NCBI RefSeq assembly: GCF_020857975.1
Contig: NZ_JACWUO010000001.1
Coordinates: 391,126 to 455,125, forward strand
Length of the DNA stretch: 64,000 nucleotides
Direction: 5' to 3'
Source: Stenotrophomonas rhizophila
GTDB lineage: Bacteria > Pseudomonadota > Gammaproteobacteria > Xanthomonadales > Xanthomonadaceae
Position 1 is the stretch's first letter; the number at the start of each line of letters is the position of its first letter. The notes below the pieces were generated by a model that was given only the letters and a program-made list of their open reading frames with translations, was not told the origin of the DNA and did no database searches. Below are positions 1-6,554 of this stretch, piece by piece. Position numbers and translations under genes: made by a program.

Positions 1-205
1 CCAGCGCCTCCCGGCCCTGCCGTACCAGGCCATCGCGCACCCGGCCGCGGAAACTGCGCCCATAGGCCATTACGTGCAGGGCCTCCAGTACGCTGGTCTT
101 GCCAGCACCATTGTCACCGGTGATCAGGTTGATGCCCGGTTGTGGCGCAAGTTCGACGCTGTCGAAACGACGGACCTGGTGCAGGGACAGACGGCGGATA
201 TGCAT
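1..205 (-). CDS. recF: RecF, DNA replication/repair protein (5' part only)
   Basis: This is the N-terminal part (about 68 residues) of RecF, the SMC-like ATPase that loads RecA at gaps with RecO and RecR. The gene reads leftward and runs off the window at base 1. The protein starts [14 protein letters not shown] and has a Walker A motif GDNGAGKTS at residues 30-38, followed by the family-typical [14 protein letters not shown]. The ATG at 205 is chosen because the family conserves this start context (basic, then 'L..vRnf'). It lies downstream of dnaN on the same strand but is separated from it by about 900 bp, so it probably has its own promoter. The C-terminal ABC signature and Walker B lie outside the window. 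Confidence 0.95.
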   Translation of the reverse strand, partial: MHIRRLSLHQVRRFDSVELAPQPGINLITGDNGAGKTSVLEALHVMAYGRSFRGRVRDGLVRQGREAL

Positions 206-382
206 GCGGACGATCACGGCCGCACTGGGCGGCAGACGGGTAGGGGCAATCGATCAGCTTACTGCATCGCGCTGGTTTCACGGACGTGGTGCGTAAACAC
301 CGCCGCTGCTAGCGGTAGCGTCGTCATCGGGATGAGCGCAGCCTGATCGATGGATTCCAGCCGCCGGGACACCTACGAATTC

Positions 383-500
383 CTTGGAATCTGCGGGCCC
401 GCGCAGGACAGTAGCCCTGCAGATTTCAAGGAAAAACGGGCGAATTCACCGGCAACCAGACGCGTTCACAGTCGATGGGCGGAAAATTCTTGAAATCTGC
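383..500. repeat. three copies of a 12-bp motif CTTG(G/A)AATCTGC upstream of recF
   Basis: The motif occurs at 383-394 (+, CTTGGAATCTGC), 419-430 (reverse complement of CTTGAAATCTGC) and 489-500 (+, CTTGAAATCTGC). The first two copies form a longer inverted repeat (arms 380-394 and 419-433, 15 bp, one mismatch, 24-bp spacer). No known binding site was recognised. They sit between recF and the DnaA-box cluster, so an operator for recF or an origin-associated iteron is possible; the function is not known. Confidence 0.6.
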
Positions 501-558
501 GCAGCCGGGCAGGGTATCTGCTTTCAGATCTTGCGAAATCCAAGGCAGCCACATTCCG

Positions 559-649
559 CTATCCACAGGGGGTCTGTATGACTTATGCACAACTCATGTA
601 CTGACTGTGGATAAAAAGCCCGAAATTTCTGGCCAGAAAGATATCCACA
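559..649. promoter_or_regulatory. DnaA-box cluster in the dnaN-recF gap
   Basis: Four 9-mers related to the DnaA box TTATCCACA lie within 91 bp: CTATCCACA (559-567, one mismatch), TTATGCACA (583-591, one mismatch), TGTGGATAA (606-614, perfect, opposite orientation) and ATATCCACA (641-649, one mismatch). An AT-rich stretch follows at about 690-795. The cluster could titrate DnaA, regulate recF, or form part of a bipartite origin with the dnaA-dnaN gap. That this is a DnaA-binding region is inferred from the boxes alone. Confidence 0.7.
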
Positions 650-689
650 GGATCACCCCCAGGCCCAGGGCCGCTTCTACAGGGGGTTT

Positions 690-795
690 CGACCCATATT
701 TATCCTTATATTTCAATAACATAAGCTACTTTTCAACCGATTCTGGCTCTACCACCACCACCTAGCTTTAGATTTATATACAGTTTTTAAAGCAT
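690..795. other. AT-rich stretch next to the DnaA-box cluster
   Basis: Compared with the roughly 70% GC surroundings, this stretch is markedly AT-rich, with runs such as ATTTATCCTTATATTTC and TTATATACAGTTTTTAAAGC. It follows directly on the DnaA boxes at 559-649. It resembles a duplex-unwinding element or strong promoter region. No open reading frame here looks like a real gene. Confidence 0.45.
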
Positions 796-1015
796 AGAGC
801 TGTGATCCAGAGGCCGAATGAAGCCGCATTCCAGTCGTGCACTTGGCATCTGATTGGGACTGTTCATACCGTGCGTTCCACGCTGTTCGCACGGCACGAC
901 TGCTGGAAACAGATCCCGGCCAGACCTCACGGTAGGGCAGCAGAAAACCGAGGATCGACGAAGTGGAATTACGAATGGCGCGGCACCAGCAATCATCGCG
1001 ATTGCCGACAGGCAA

Positions 1016-1031
1016 TGCTCCACGTGGAACA
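1016..1031. promoter_or_regulatory. parS-like site 1 (ParB-binding palindrome)
   Basis: TGCTCCACGTGGAACA differs at one position from TGTTCCACGTGGAACA, a variant of the chromosomal parS palindrome bound by ParB family proteins and found near oriC in many bacteria. It lies about 2.4 kb from dnaA, downstream of the dnaN terminator. ParB would nucleate here for origin segregation. The assignment rests on motif and origin proximity; parA and parB are not in the window. Confidence 0.8.
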
Positions 1032-1040
1032 CCGGCTCAG

Positions 1041-1069
1041 GAAAAGAAAACCCGGCACAAGGCCGGGTC
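1041..1069 (-). terminator. intrinsic terminator of dnaN
   Basis: Read on the minus strand, the stem CCCGGC / GCCGGG (1067-1062 with 1056-1051, loop of 5) is followed by TTTTCTTTTC. This is a classic rho-independent terminator about 40 bp past the dnaN stop. It sits exactly between the two parS-like palindromes. Confidence 0.85.
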
Positions 1070-1082
1070 TTCTGAACACTGC

Positions 1083-1098
1083 GGTTCCACGTGGAACC
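1083..1098. promoter_or_regulatory. parS-like site 2 (perfect 16-bp palindrome)
   Basis: GGTTCCACGTGGAACC is a perfect 16-bp palindrome with the core TTCCACGTGGAA of parS. It differs from TGTTCCACGTGGAACA only at the outermost base on each side. It begins 11 bp past the dnaN stop codon and lies 51 bp from site 1. Two such palindromes this close to the origin are very unlikely by chance. Confidence 0.8.
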
Positions 1099-1109
1099 AC
1101 CGCAAACCG

Positions 1110-2210
1110 TCACAGCCGCAGCGGCATCACCACATGACGCGACTTCTCGCTGCTGGCTTCACGCACCAGGGCCGAGGAGTTCGAATCGCGCAGCTGGATT
1201 ACCACGTACTCATCGCGCAATGCCGACAGCGCGTCCAGCAGGTAGTTCACGTTGAAGCCGATGGCCAGATCGCTGACCGTGGTATCGGCCTCGATCTCTT
1301 CCTGGGCTTCTTCCTGCTCGGGGTTGTGCGCGCTGATCTTCAGGTTGCCCGGCGAGACTTCCACGCGGATGCCGCGGTACTTCTCGTTGGACAGGATCGC
1401 GGCGCGCTGCAGCGAGGCACGCAGCGCTTCGCGATCAACCTTCACTTCGCGGTCGGCGCCAATCGGGATCACCGCTTCGTAATCCGGGAAACGGCCGTCG
1501 ATCAGCTTGGAGGTGAAGGTCACATCGTCGCGCTTGACCCGCACGTGGCTGCGGCCGACTTCCAGCTCGATCTCACGATCGCCGCTTTCCAGCAGACGCT
1601 GCAGTTCGGTCACGCCCTTGCGCGGCACGATGATCTGGCGCTTGGCGCCGCTGGCCTTTTCCAGCTCGGTCTCGCACAGCGCCAGGCGGTGGCCATCGGT
1701 GGCCACGGTCCGCAGGGCATCGCCGCGCAGATCGAACAGCAGGCCGTTGAGGTAATAGCGCACGTCCTGCTGGGCCATCGCGAACGCGGTGCGTTCGATC
1801 AGTTCCTTCAGCGTGGCTTCGCCGATCGCCACGCGTTCGGTGGCTTCGACCTCGTCCACCGACGGGAAGTCGTTGGCCGGCAGGGTTGCCAGGGTGAAAC
1901 GGCTACGCCCGGCCTGCACGGTGATCTTGTCACCGGTCTGCGAGACGGTGATCCGGCTGCCGTCGGGCAGGGCACGGATGATCTCGAACAGTTTGCGGGC
2001 GGGGATGGTGGTCTCGCCGTCCTGGGCATCTTCCACCGCGATCCGCGACACCATTTCCACTTCCAGGTCGGTGCCGGTCAGCGAAAGCTGCCCGTTCTGG
2101 ACCTGGACCAGGAAATTAGCCAGAACCGGCAGGGTCTGGCGGCGTTCGACCACGTTGACGACTTGTGCCAACGGCTTGAGAAAGGCTTCGCGCTGCAGTG
2201 TGAAACGCAT
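1110..2210 (-). CDS. dnaN: DNA polymerase III beta sliding clamp
   Basis: DnaN is the ring-shaped processivity clamp that tethers DNA polymerase III to DNA and binds many partners through clamp-binding motifs. The product is 366 residues, the normal length for the family, and starts MRFTLQREAFLKPLAQVVNVVERR, typical of gammaproteobacterial DnaN. Family signatures such as LPVLANFL, the glycine- and Asp-rich GTDLEVEM and the C-terminal VVMPLRL end are present. The ATG at 2210 directly follows the oriC-like gap. The gene reads away from dnaA in the usual dnaA-dnaN order and ends at a strong terminator between two parS-like sites. Nothing is truncated or unusual. Confidence 0.98.
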   Translation of the reverse strand: MRFTLQREAFLKPLAQVVNVVERRQTLPVLANFLVQVQNGQLSLTGTDLEVEMVSRIAVEDAQDGETTIPARKLFEIIRALPDGSRITVSQTGDKITVQAGRSRFTLATLPANDFPSVDEVEATERVAIGEATLKELIERTAFAMAQQDVRYYLNGLLFDLRGDALRTVATDGHRLALCETELEKASGAKRQIIVPRKGVTELQRLLESGDREIELEVGRSHVRVKRDDVTFTSKLIDGRFPDYEAVIPIGADREVKVDREALRASLQRAAILSNEKYRGIRVEVSPGNLKISAHNPEQEEAQEEIEADTTVSDLAIGFNVNYLLDALSALRDEYVVIQLRDSNSSALVREASSEKSRHVVMPLRL

Positions 2211-2486
2211 GTGGTTCCGTGCCCCTATGCTTTAAAAAAATGTGGAATAAATCAAAAGCCTGGTGGTGCTGGTAGCGCCAGAATCGCTGGAAAACACAGC
2301 TAAGTCTTTGTAAATAAAAGGATTTCAACCCTCGAAACCCTCTGCATTACTAGCCCCGAGAGGGTGGGGAAACGTGTGGATAACTTTACCGCCAAATCGG
2401 CCGGGTTTCTTATCCACACCCTGTCCCCTGTTTGCTACCGGATTCTGCACCGTTTTATGCGATGACGCCTTAGCGGCGTACATGCA
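2211..2486. other. oriC: probable chromosomal origin oriC (dnaA-dnaN gap)
   Basis: This 276-bp gap has two perfect DnaA boxes, TGTGGATAA at 2375-2383 and TTATCCACA at 2410-2418 in opposite orientation, and a degenerate one near 2241. AT clusters stand out against the GC-rich genome (TTTAAAAAAATGTGGAATAAA at 2231-2249 and GTAAATAAAAGG at 2310-2322). In Xanthomonas campestris the corresponding dnaA-dnaN gap, of nearly the same length and with few DnaA boxes, was shown to support autonomous replication. Function here is inferred from that position and content. The gap also contains the dnaN promoter. Confidence 0.85.
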
Positions 2487-3821
2487 TCATTCGCTCAACT
2501 TCCGGATCAGCTTGTCCCAGTCTTCCCGCAACTTGCCGTCGGCTTCCATCAACGTCCGGATCTGCCGGCAGGCGTGCAGCACCGTGGTGTGGTCCCGGCC
2601 GGCAAAGGCGTCGCCGATTTCCGGCAGGCTGTGCTCGGTCAGTTCTTTGGTCAGCGCCATGGCTACCTGGCGCGGACGGGCCAGCGACCGGGTCCGACGC
2701 TTGGACAGCAGATCCTTGATCTGCAGCCCGTAGTAGTCGGCCACGGTTTTCTGGATGTTGGGAATGCTGATCGCCTGCTGCTGGGCGCGCAGCAGGTCGC
2801 GCAGGGTTTCCTGGGCGAAATCGGTGGTGATCGCACGGCCGGTGAAGTTGGCGCGTGCGGCCAGGGTATTCAACGCACCTTCGAGGTCGCGGACATTGGA
2901 GCGCATCTTCTTGGCAATCAGGAACGCCACATCGTCGGGGATATCGGTGCCACGCTCACGCGCCTTGGCCAGCACGATCGCGGCGCGGGTCTCGAAGTCC
3001 GGCGGCTCGATCGCCACCGACAGGCCCCAGGCCAGCCGCGACTTCAGCCGTGCTTCCAGGCCCTCGACTTCGCGCGGGTACCGGTCGCAGGTGAGGATGA
3101 TCTGCTGCTTGCCGTCGAACAGGGCGTTGAAGGTATGGAAGAACTCTTCCTGGGTACGGTCTTTGCCGGCGAAGAACTGGATGTCATCGATCAGCAGCGC
3201 GTCCACCTGCTGGAACTGGCGCTTGAACTGATCCATGGTCTTTTCCTGCAACGCACGGATCATCGCGCTGAAGAACTGCTCCGAGCGCAGGTACAGCACC
3301 TTGGCGGCCGGGTTGGCCTGGCGCATCGCATTGCCGGCGGCAAACATCAGGTGGGTCTTGCCCAGGCCGGTGCCGCCGTACAGCAGCAACGGGTTGTGGG
3401 CACGGTCGCCGGGCTTCTGCGCCGCCTGGAACGCCGCGGCCAGGCCCAGCTGGTTGCTGCGGCCTTCCACGAAGTTGGCGAAGGTGTAGTGCGAATCCAG
3501 GTTGCCGGCGAACGGCACCAGTGGCTCGGCCGCTGCCGCCGGGGTGGAAAAGCCCGAAATCGGCGTGATCTGGGCCTCCACCGGGCGCGGACGCGAGCCG
3601 ATTTCAAGGAAAACATCGCCGAAACCGGCGAAATGCGCCAGCAGCTCCTTGATGCGCGGCAGGTACAGCTCGCGCACCTGGTCGACGATGAAGGCATTTG
3701 GCGCATACAGCACCAGGCTGTCCGCGCGCAGATCTGCCTGCAGCGGCTTCAACCAGGTGTGAACATCCTCGGGCGGAAACTCCGCCTCAAGGCGTTCGAG
3801 ACAACGGGACCAGGCATCCAT
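2487..3821 (-). CDS. dnaA: Chromosomal replication initiator DnaA
   Basis: DnaA binds DnaA boxes, melts the origin in its ATP form and loads DnaB helicase. The 444-residue product has the N-terminal helicase-interaction domain ([20 protein letters not shown]), a variable linker, the AAA+ domain with Walker [10 protein letters not shown] near residue 150 and Walker [10 protein letters not shown] near residue 208, and a C-terminal DNA-binding domain with the signature [14 protein letters not shown]. The ATG at 3821 is preferred over an in-frame TTG six bases upstream because MDAW is the conserved start in Xanthomonadaceae. It is divergent from rpmH. Two near-consensus DnaA boxes at 3946-3966 upstream suggest autoregulation. 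Confidence 0.98.
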   Translation of the reverse strand: MDAWSRCLERLEAEFPPEDVHTWLKPLQADLRADSLVLYAPNAFIVDQVRELYLPRIKELLAHFAGFGDVFLEIGSRPRPVEAQITPISGFSTPAAAAEPLVPFAGNLDSHYTFANFVEGRSNQLGLAAAFQAAQKPGDRAHNPLLLYGGTGLGKTHLMFAAGNAMRQANPAAKVLYLRSEQFFSAMIRALQEKTMDQFKRQFQQVDALLIDDIQFFAGKDRTQEEFFHTFNALFDGKQQIILTCDRYPREVEGLEARLKSRLAWGLSVAIEPPDFETRAAIVLAKARERGTDIPDDVAFLIAKKMRSNVRDLEGALNTLAARANFTGRAITTDFAQETLRDLLRAQQQAISIPNIQKTVADYYGLQIKDLLSKRRTRSLARPRQVAMALTKELTEHSLPEIGDAFAGRDHTTVLHACRQIRTLMEADGKLREDWDKLIRKLSE

Positions 3822-3945
3822 CGGCAATAATCGTCTGGGGCCAGTGGACAGGCGTGGGAAACCGCCGCACCACAGGCCGGAAGGGGGAAGAATGGATGGC
3901 GCAGACTACCACCGACGAGGGGGGCCGGGAATGGTTGTCCCGAAG

Positions 3946-3966
3946 TTATTCACAAAATGATCCACA
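3946..3966. promoter_or_regulatory. two near-consensus DnaA boxes upstream of dnaA
   Basis: TTATTCACA (3946-3954) and TGATCCACA (3958-3966) each differ from the DnaA box TTATCCACA at one position and lie in tandem in the dnaA-rpmH divergent region. DnaA autoregulation of its own promoter is the usual role of such boxes; here it is inferred. Confidence 0.6.
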
Positions 3967-4006
3967 GCTATTGCACAGCCCGGTGAAATCCCGTAGTGCC
4001 CAGCAC

Positions 4007-4034
4007 TTGACGGCACCTTGATCAGGTCTATAGA
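4007..4034 (+). promoter_or_regulatory. sigma70-type promoter of rpmH-rnpA-yidC
   Basis: A -35 element TTGACG (4007-4012) and a -10 element TATAGA (4029-4034) are separated by 16 bp and lie 40 bp before the rpmH ATG. This is the only good promoter-like match in front of the ribosomal protein gene. Confidence 0.65.
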
Positions 4035-4073
4035 ATTTCCGGTTCTTTCCGTCCCCTTCATATAGAGGCCCGC

Positions 4074-4214
4074 ATGGCCACCAAGCGCACTTTCCAACCC
4101 AGCAACCTCAAGCGTAAGCGCGACCATGGCTTCCGTGCCCGTATGAAGACCGCTGACGGCCGCAAGATCCTGTCGCGTCGCCGCGCCAAGGGCCGTAAAG
4201 TCCTGAGCGCTTGA
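4074..4214 (+). CDS. rpmH: 50S ribosomal protein L34 (bL34)
   Basis: This gene is too short to stand out among longer reading frames. It encodes a 46-residue, very basic protein beginning [20 protein letters not shown] and ending in an Arg/Lys-rich tail, [12 protein letters not shown]. This is ribosomal protein L34 of the large subunit, with family length of 44-47 residues and the [11 protein letters not shown] signature. It is the first gene of the rightward origin cluster rpmH-rnpA-yidC and is divergent from dnaA. The promoter is seen at 4007-4034. Its stop overlaps an in-frame TTG that could start rnpA. Confidence 0.98.
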   Translation: MATKRTFQPSNLKRKRDHGFRARMKTADGRKILSRRRAKGRKVLSA

Positions 4215-4252
4215 TTGCAATGCCGCTTCCCGCGGCAGACGCAATCCTGACT

Positions 4253-4711
4253 ATGAGCAGTTCCGACCTGCGCAAGCGATTTCCTCGCTCTGCGCGGGTT
4301 CGTACGCGTGCCGAATATACAACGGTCTTCAACGGTGCCCGCCGTGTGTCCGATCCGCTGATGACCCTGCACTGGCTGAACAGCGAAACGCCAGCCAGGC
4401 TGGGTCTTGCGGTGTCGCGCAAAGTCGACCCCCGAGCCGTGGGTCGCAACCGAGTCAAGCGTGTGCTGCGCGATGCCACACGCCACCTACGGCCGTGGAT
4501 GAGTGCCGGCGATTACGTCGTTGTCGCCCGCAGTGCCGCCCGTACCGCCAGCAATTCCGACCTCCGCCAGGCGTTTGAACGCCTGCTGCGCCGCCTTGGC
4601 GCATTGCCCATGCCGGGCGCGGACGGCACAATGCCGCCGCCCCTGGGCGTTGCCCCCCTTTCCCAGTCCGAGCCGGCATCACCTGCCGGCCCCGCCGAGC
4701 CTGCCCGCTGA
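4253..4711 (+). CDS. rnpA: Ribonuclease P protein component
   Basis: RnpA is the protein subunit of RNase P, which matures tRNA 5' ends together with the RNA subunit. The family core [18 protein letters not shown] is at the N terminus and the RNA-binding signature [15 protein letters not shown] is at about residues 63-77. The ATG at 4253 gives 152 residues; in-frame starts also exist at 4220 and at a TTG at 4211 that overlaps the rpmH stop, so the start is uncertain. After the conserved fold (about residue 120) there is a Pro/Ala/Ser-rich tail of about 30 residues that is not part of the usual domain. The stop overlaps the yidC start (TGATG), which suggests coupled translation. The yidD gene usually found next is missing. 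Confidence 0.95.
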   Translation: MSSSDLRKRFPRSARVRTRAEYTTVFNGARRVSDPLMTLHWLNSETPARLGLAVSRKVDPRAVGRNRVKRVLRDATRHLRPWMSAGDYVVVARSAARTASNSDLRQAFERLLRRLGALPMPGADGTMPPPLGVAPLSQSEPASPAGPAEPAR

Positions 4712-6411
4712 TGAACCAGACCCGCGTTTTCCTGATTTTTGCCTGGCTGATGGTGGCCGTGTTGCTGTGGATGGAGTGGGGCCGCGACAAGGCCGCACCG
4801 GCCACGCCGCCGGTTGCCGCGCAGACCCAGGCGACCGTGCCGGGCGCGGCAGGCGCCATTCCCGGCGCGTCGGTACCGCAGGCCCCCGGCAGCGCCCCGG
4901 CGACCCAGCCCAGCGCTGCGGCCAGCGCCGGCGCCGCCCGCGTGACGGTCACCACCGACGTGCTGCGCCTGGTGCTGGACGGCGGCACCGTGCTGGATGC
5001 CGAGCTGCTGCACTTCCCGCAGACCAAGGATGCCGGCAGCCCGCCGGTGCGCCTGCTGACCGAAGACCCGACCCAGCCGTACCGCGCCGTCAGTGGCTGG
5101 ACCAGCCAGGACAAGAGCATGCCGGTGCCCGAAGCCAACGGCTTCACCCTGGTCGGCGACAACCGCGCGTTCGTGCTGGCCAAGGGCCAGAAGGAACTGC
5201 AGATCCCGTTCGTGTGGAACGGCCCCAACGGCGTCAGCATCCGCCGTACCTATACGCTGGGCCGCAACGAGTACGCGATCAAGGTCAAGGATGAAGTGGT
5301 CAACGGCAGCGCCGCGCCGTGGAACGGCTACGTGTTCCGCACCCTGGACCGCCACCCGACCATCCTCTCGCGCAGCATGACCAACCCGGACTCGTTCAGC
5401 TTCAACGGCGCGACCTGGTTCAGCCCGAAGGATGGCTACGAGCGCCGCGCGTTCAAGGACTACCTGGAGGACGGCAACCTCAACCGCACCATCACCGGCG
5501 GCTGGCTGGCGATGCTGCAGCACCACTTCTTCACCGCCTGGATTCCGCAGGCCGACCAGGCCGCCAACTACGTGCTGTCCCAGCATGATGGCCGCGACCA
5601 GATCCAGGCCACCGGCCCGGCCTTCACCGTCGCGCCCGGCCAGCAGGTCAGCACCGAGGCGCGCCTGTGGGTGGGCCCGAAGCTGGTCAACCTGATCGCC
5701 AAGGAAGACGTGAAGGGGCTGGACCGCGTGGTCGACTACAGCCGCTTCTCGCTGATGGCGATCATCGGCCAGGGCCTGTTCTGGGTGTTGAACCAGGTCC
5801 ACAAGGTGGTCAACAACTGGGGCTGGGCAATTGTCGGCCTGGTGGTGCTGCTCAAGCTGGTGCTGTACCCGCTGTCGGCGGTGCAGTACAAGAGCGGGGC
5901 CAAGATGCGTCGCTTCCAGCCGCGCATCGCGCAGCTGAAGGAACGCTATGGCGATGACCGCCAGAAGTTCCAGACCGCGATGATGGAGCTGTACAAGAAG
6001 GAAAAGATCAACCCGATGGGCGGCTGCCTGCCGATCCTGATCCAGATGCCGATCTTCTTCGCGCTGTACTGGGTGCTGGTGGAATCGGTGGAACTGCGCC
6101 AGGCGCCGTGGCTGGGCTGGATCCAGGACCTGACCGCGCGCGACCCGTACTTCATCCTGCCGGTGATCAACGTGGCGGTGATGTGGGCCACCCAGAAGCT
6201 GACCCCGGCCCCGGGCATGGACCCGATGCAGGCCAAGATGATGCAGATGATGCCGCTGGTGTTCGGCGTCATGATGGCCTTCATGCCGTCCGGCCTGGTC
6301 CTGTACTGGGTGGTCAACGGCGGCCTGGGTCTGCTGCAGCAGTGGTGGATGACCAAGCGCCACGGCAGCGAGCCGTTGCCGGTGGTCGCCACCCCCGCCA
6401 AAAAGAAATAA
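4711..6411 (+). CDS. yidC: Membrane protein insertase YidC
   Basis: YidC (Oxa1/Alb3 family) inserts and folds inner-membrane proteins, alone or with SecYEG. The product is 566 residues. An N-terminal transmembrane anchor (about 5-22) is followed by an Ala/Pro-rich linker, the large periplasmic P1 domain to about residue 345, and the five-helix core. Core helices start near 350 ([10 protein letters not shown]), 375, 435 ([19 protein letters not shown]), 477 and 513. The conserved cytoplasmic loop [17 protein letters not shown] lies between the first two. This is the normal gram-negative length. It starts within the rnpA stop codon and ends before a strong terminator at 6472-6500. Confidence 0.98.
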   Translation: MNQTRVFLIFAWLMVAVLLWMEWGRDKAAPATPPVAAQTQATVPGAAGAIPGASVPQAPGSAPATQPSAAASAGAARVTVTTDVLRLVLDGGTVLDAELLHFPQTKDAGSPPVRLLTEDPTQPYRAVSGWTSQDKSMPVPEANGFTLVGDNRAFVLAKGQKELQIPFVWNGPNGVSIRRTYTLGRNEYAIKVKDEVVNGSAAPWNGYVFRTLDRHPTILSRSMTNPDSFSFNGATWFSPKDGYERRAFKDYLEDGNLNRTITGGWLAMLQHHFFTAWIPQADQAANYVLSQHDGRDQIQATGPAFTVAPGQQVSTEARLWVGPKLVNLIAKEDVKGLDRVVDYSRFSLMAIIGQGLFWVLNQVHKVVNNWGWAIVGLVVLLKLVLYPLSAVQYKSGAKMRRFQPRIAQLKERYGDDRQKFQTAMMELYKKEKINPMGGCLPILIQMPIFFALYWVLVESVELRQAPWLGWIQDLTARDPYFILPVINVAVMWATQKLTPAPGMDPMQAKMMQMMPLVFGVMMAFMPSGLVLYWVVNGGLGLLQQWWMTKRHGSEPLPVVATPAKKK

Positions 6412-6418
6412 CCGGGAG

Positions 6419-6464
6419 CAGACGACCGTTGGTCGTCTGGCCGTAGCGCCGGCCATTGGTCGGC
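6419..6464 (+). repeat. two adjacent stem-loops, the second SMAG-like
   Basis: A perfect hairpin with arms CAGACGACC / GGTCGTCTG and loop GTT (6419-6439) is followed by GTAG (6443-6446) heading a second stem GCCGGCC-ATT-GGTCGGC (6448-6464). GTAG-headed stem-loops of this size are the SMAG repeats of Stenotrophomonas maltophilia. Confidence 0.6.
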
Positions 6465-6471
6465 TGCGCTG

Positions 6472-6500
6472 AAAAACCCGCCGCCCGGCGGGTTTTTCTT
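6472..6500 (+). terminator. intrinsic terminator after yidC
   Basis: The stem CCCGCC / GGCGGG (6477-6482 with 6487-6492) with a 4-base loop is followed by TTTTTCTT. It is also preceded by five A, so it could work in both directions. It separates yidC from the following lipoprotein gene. Confidence 0.85.
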
Positions 6501-6554
6501 TGGCGGCGATACAATCGCCGGCAACCTTCCCCCGTTTCAACCCCGAGCCTCCGA

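Noticed and set aside
475..1137. Several short open frames in the dnaN-recF gap (for example 475-765 and 802-1137)
   Set aside because: They have no ribosome-binding site, no family resemblance and unusual composition, and they overlap DnaA boxes, parS-like sites and the dnaN terminator.
4058..4486. Antisense frames across rpmH and rnpA
   Set aside because: They lie opposite two short but certain housekeeping genes and have no start signals or domain similarity.
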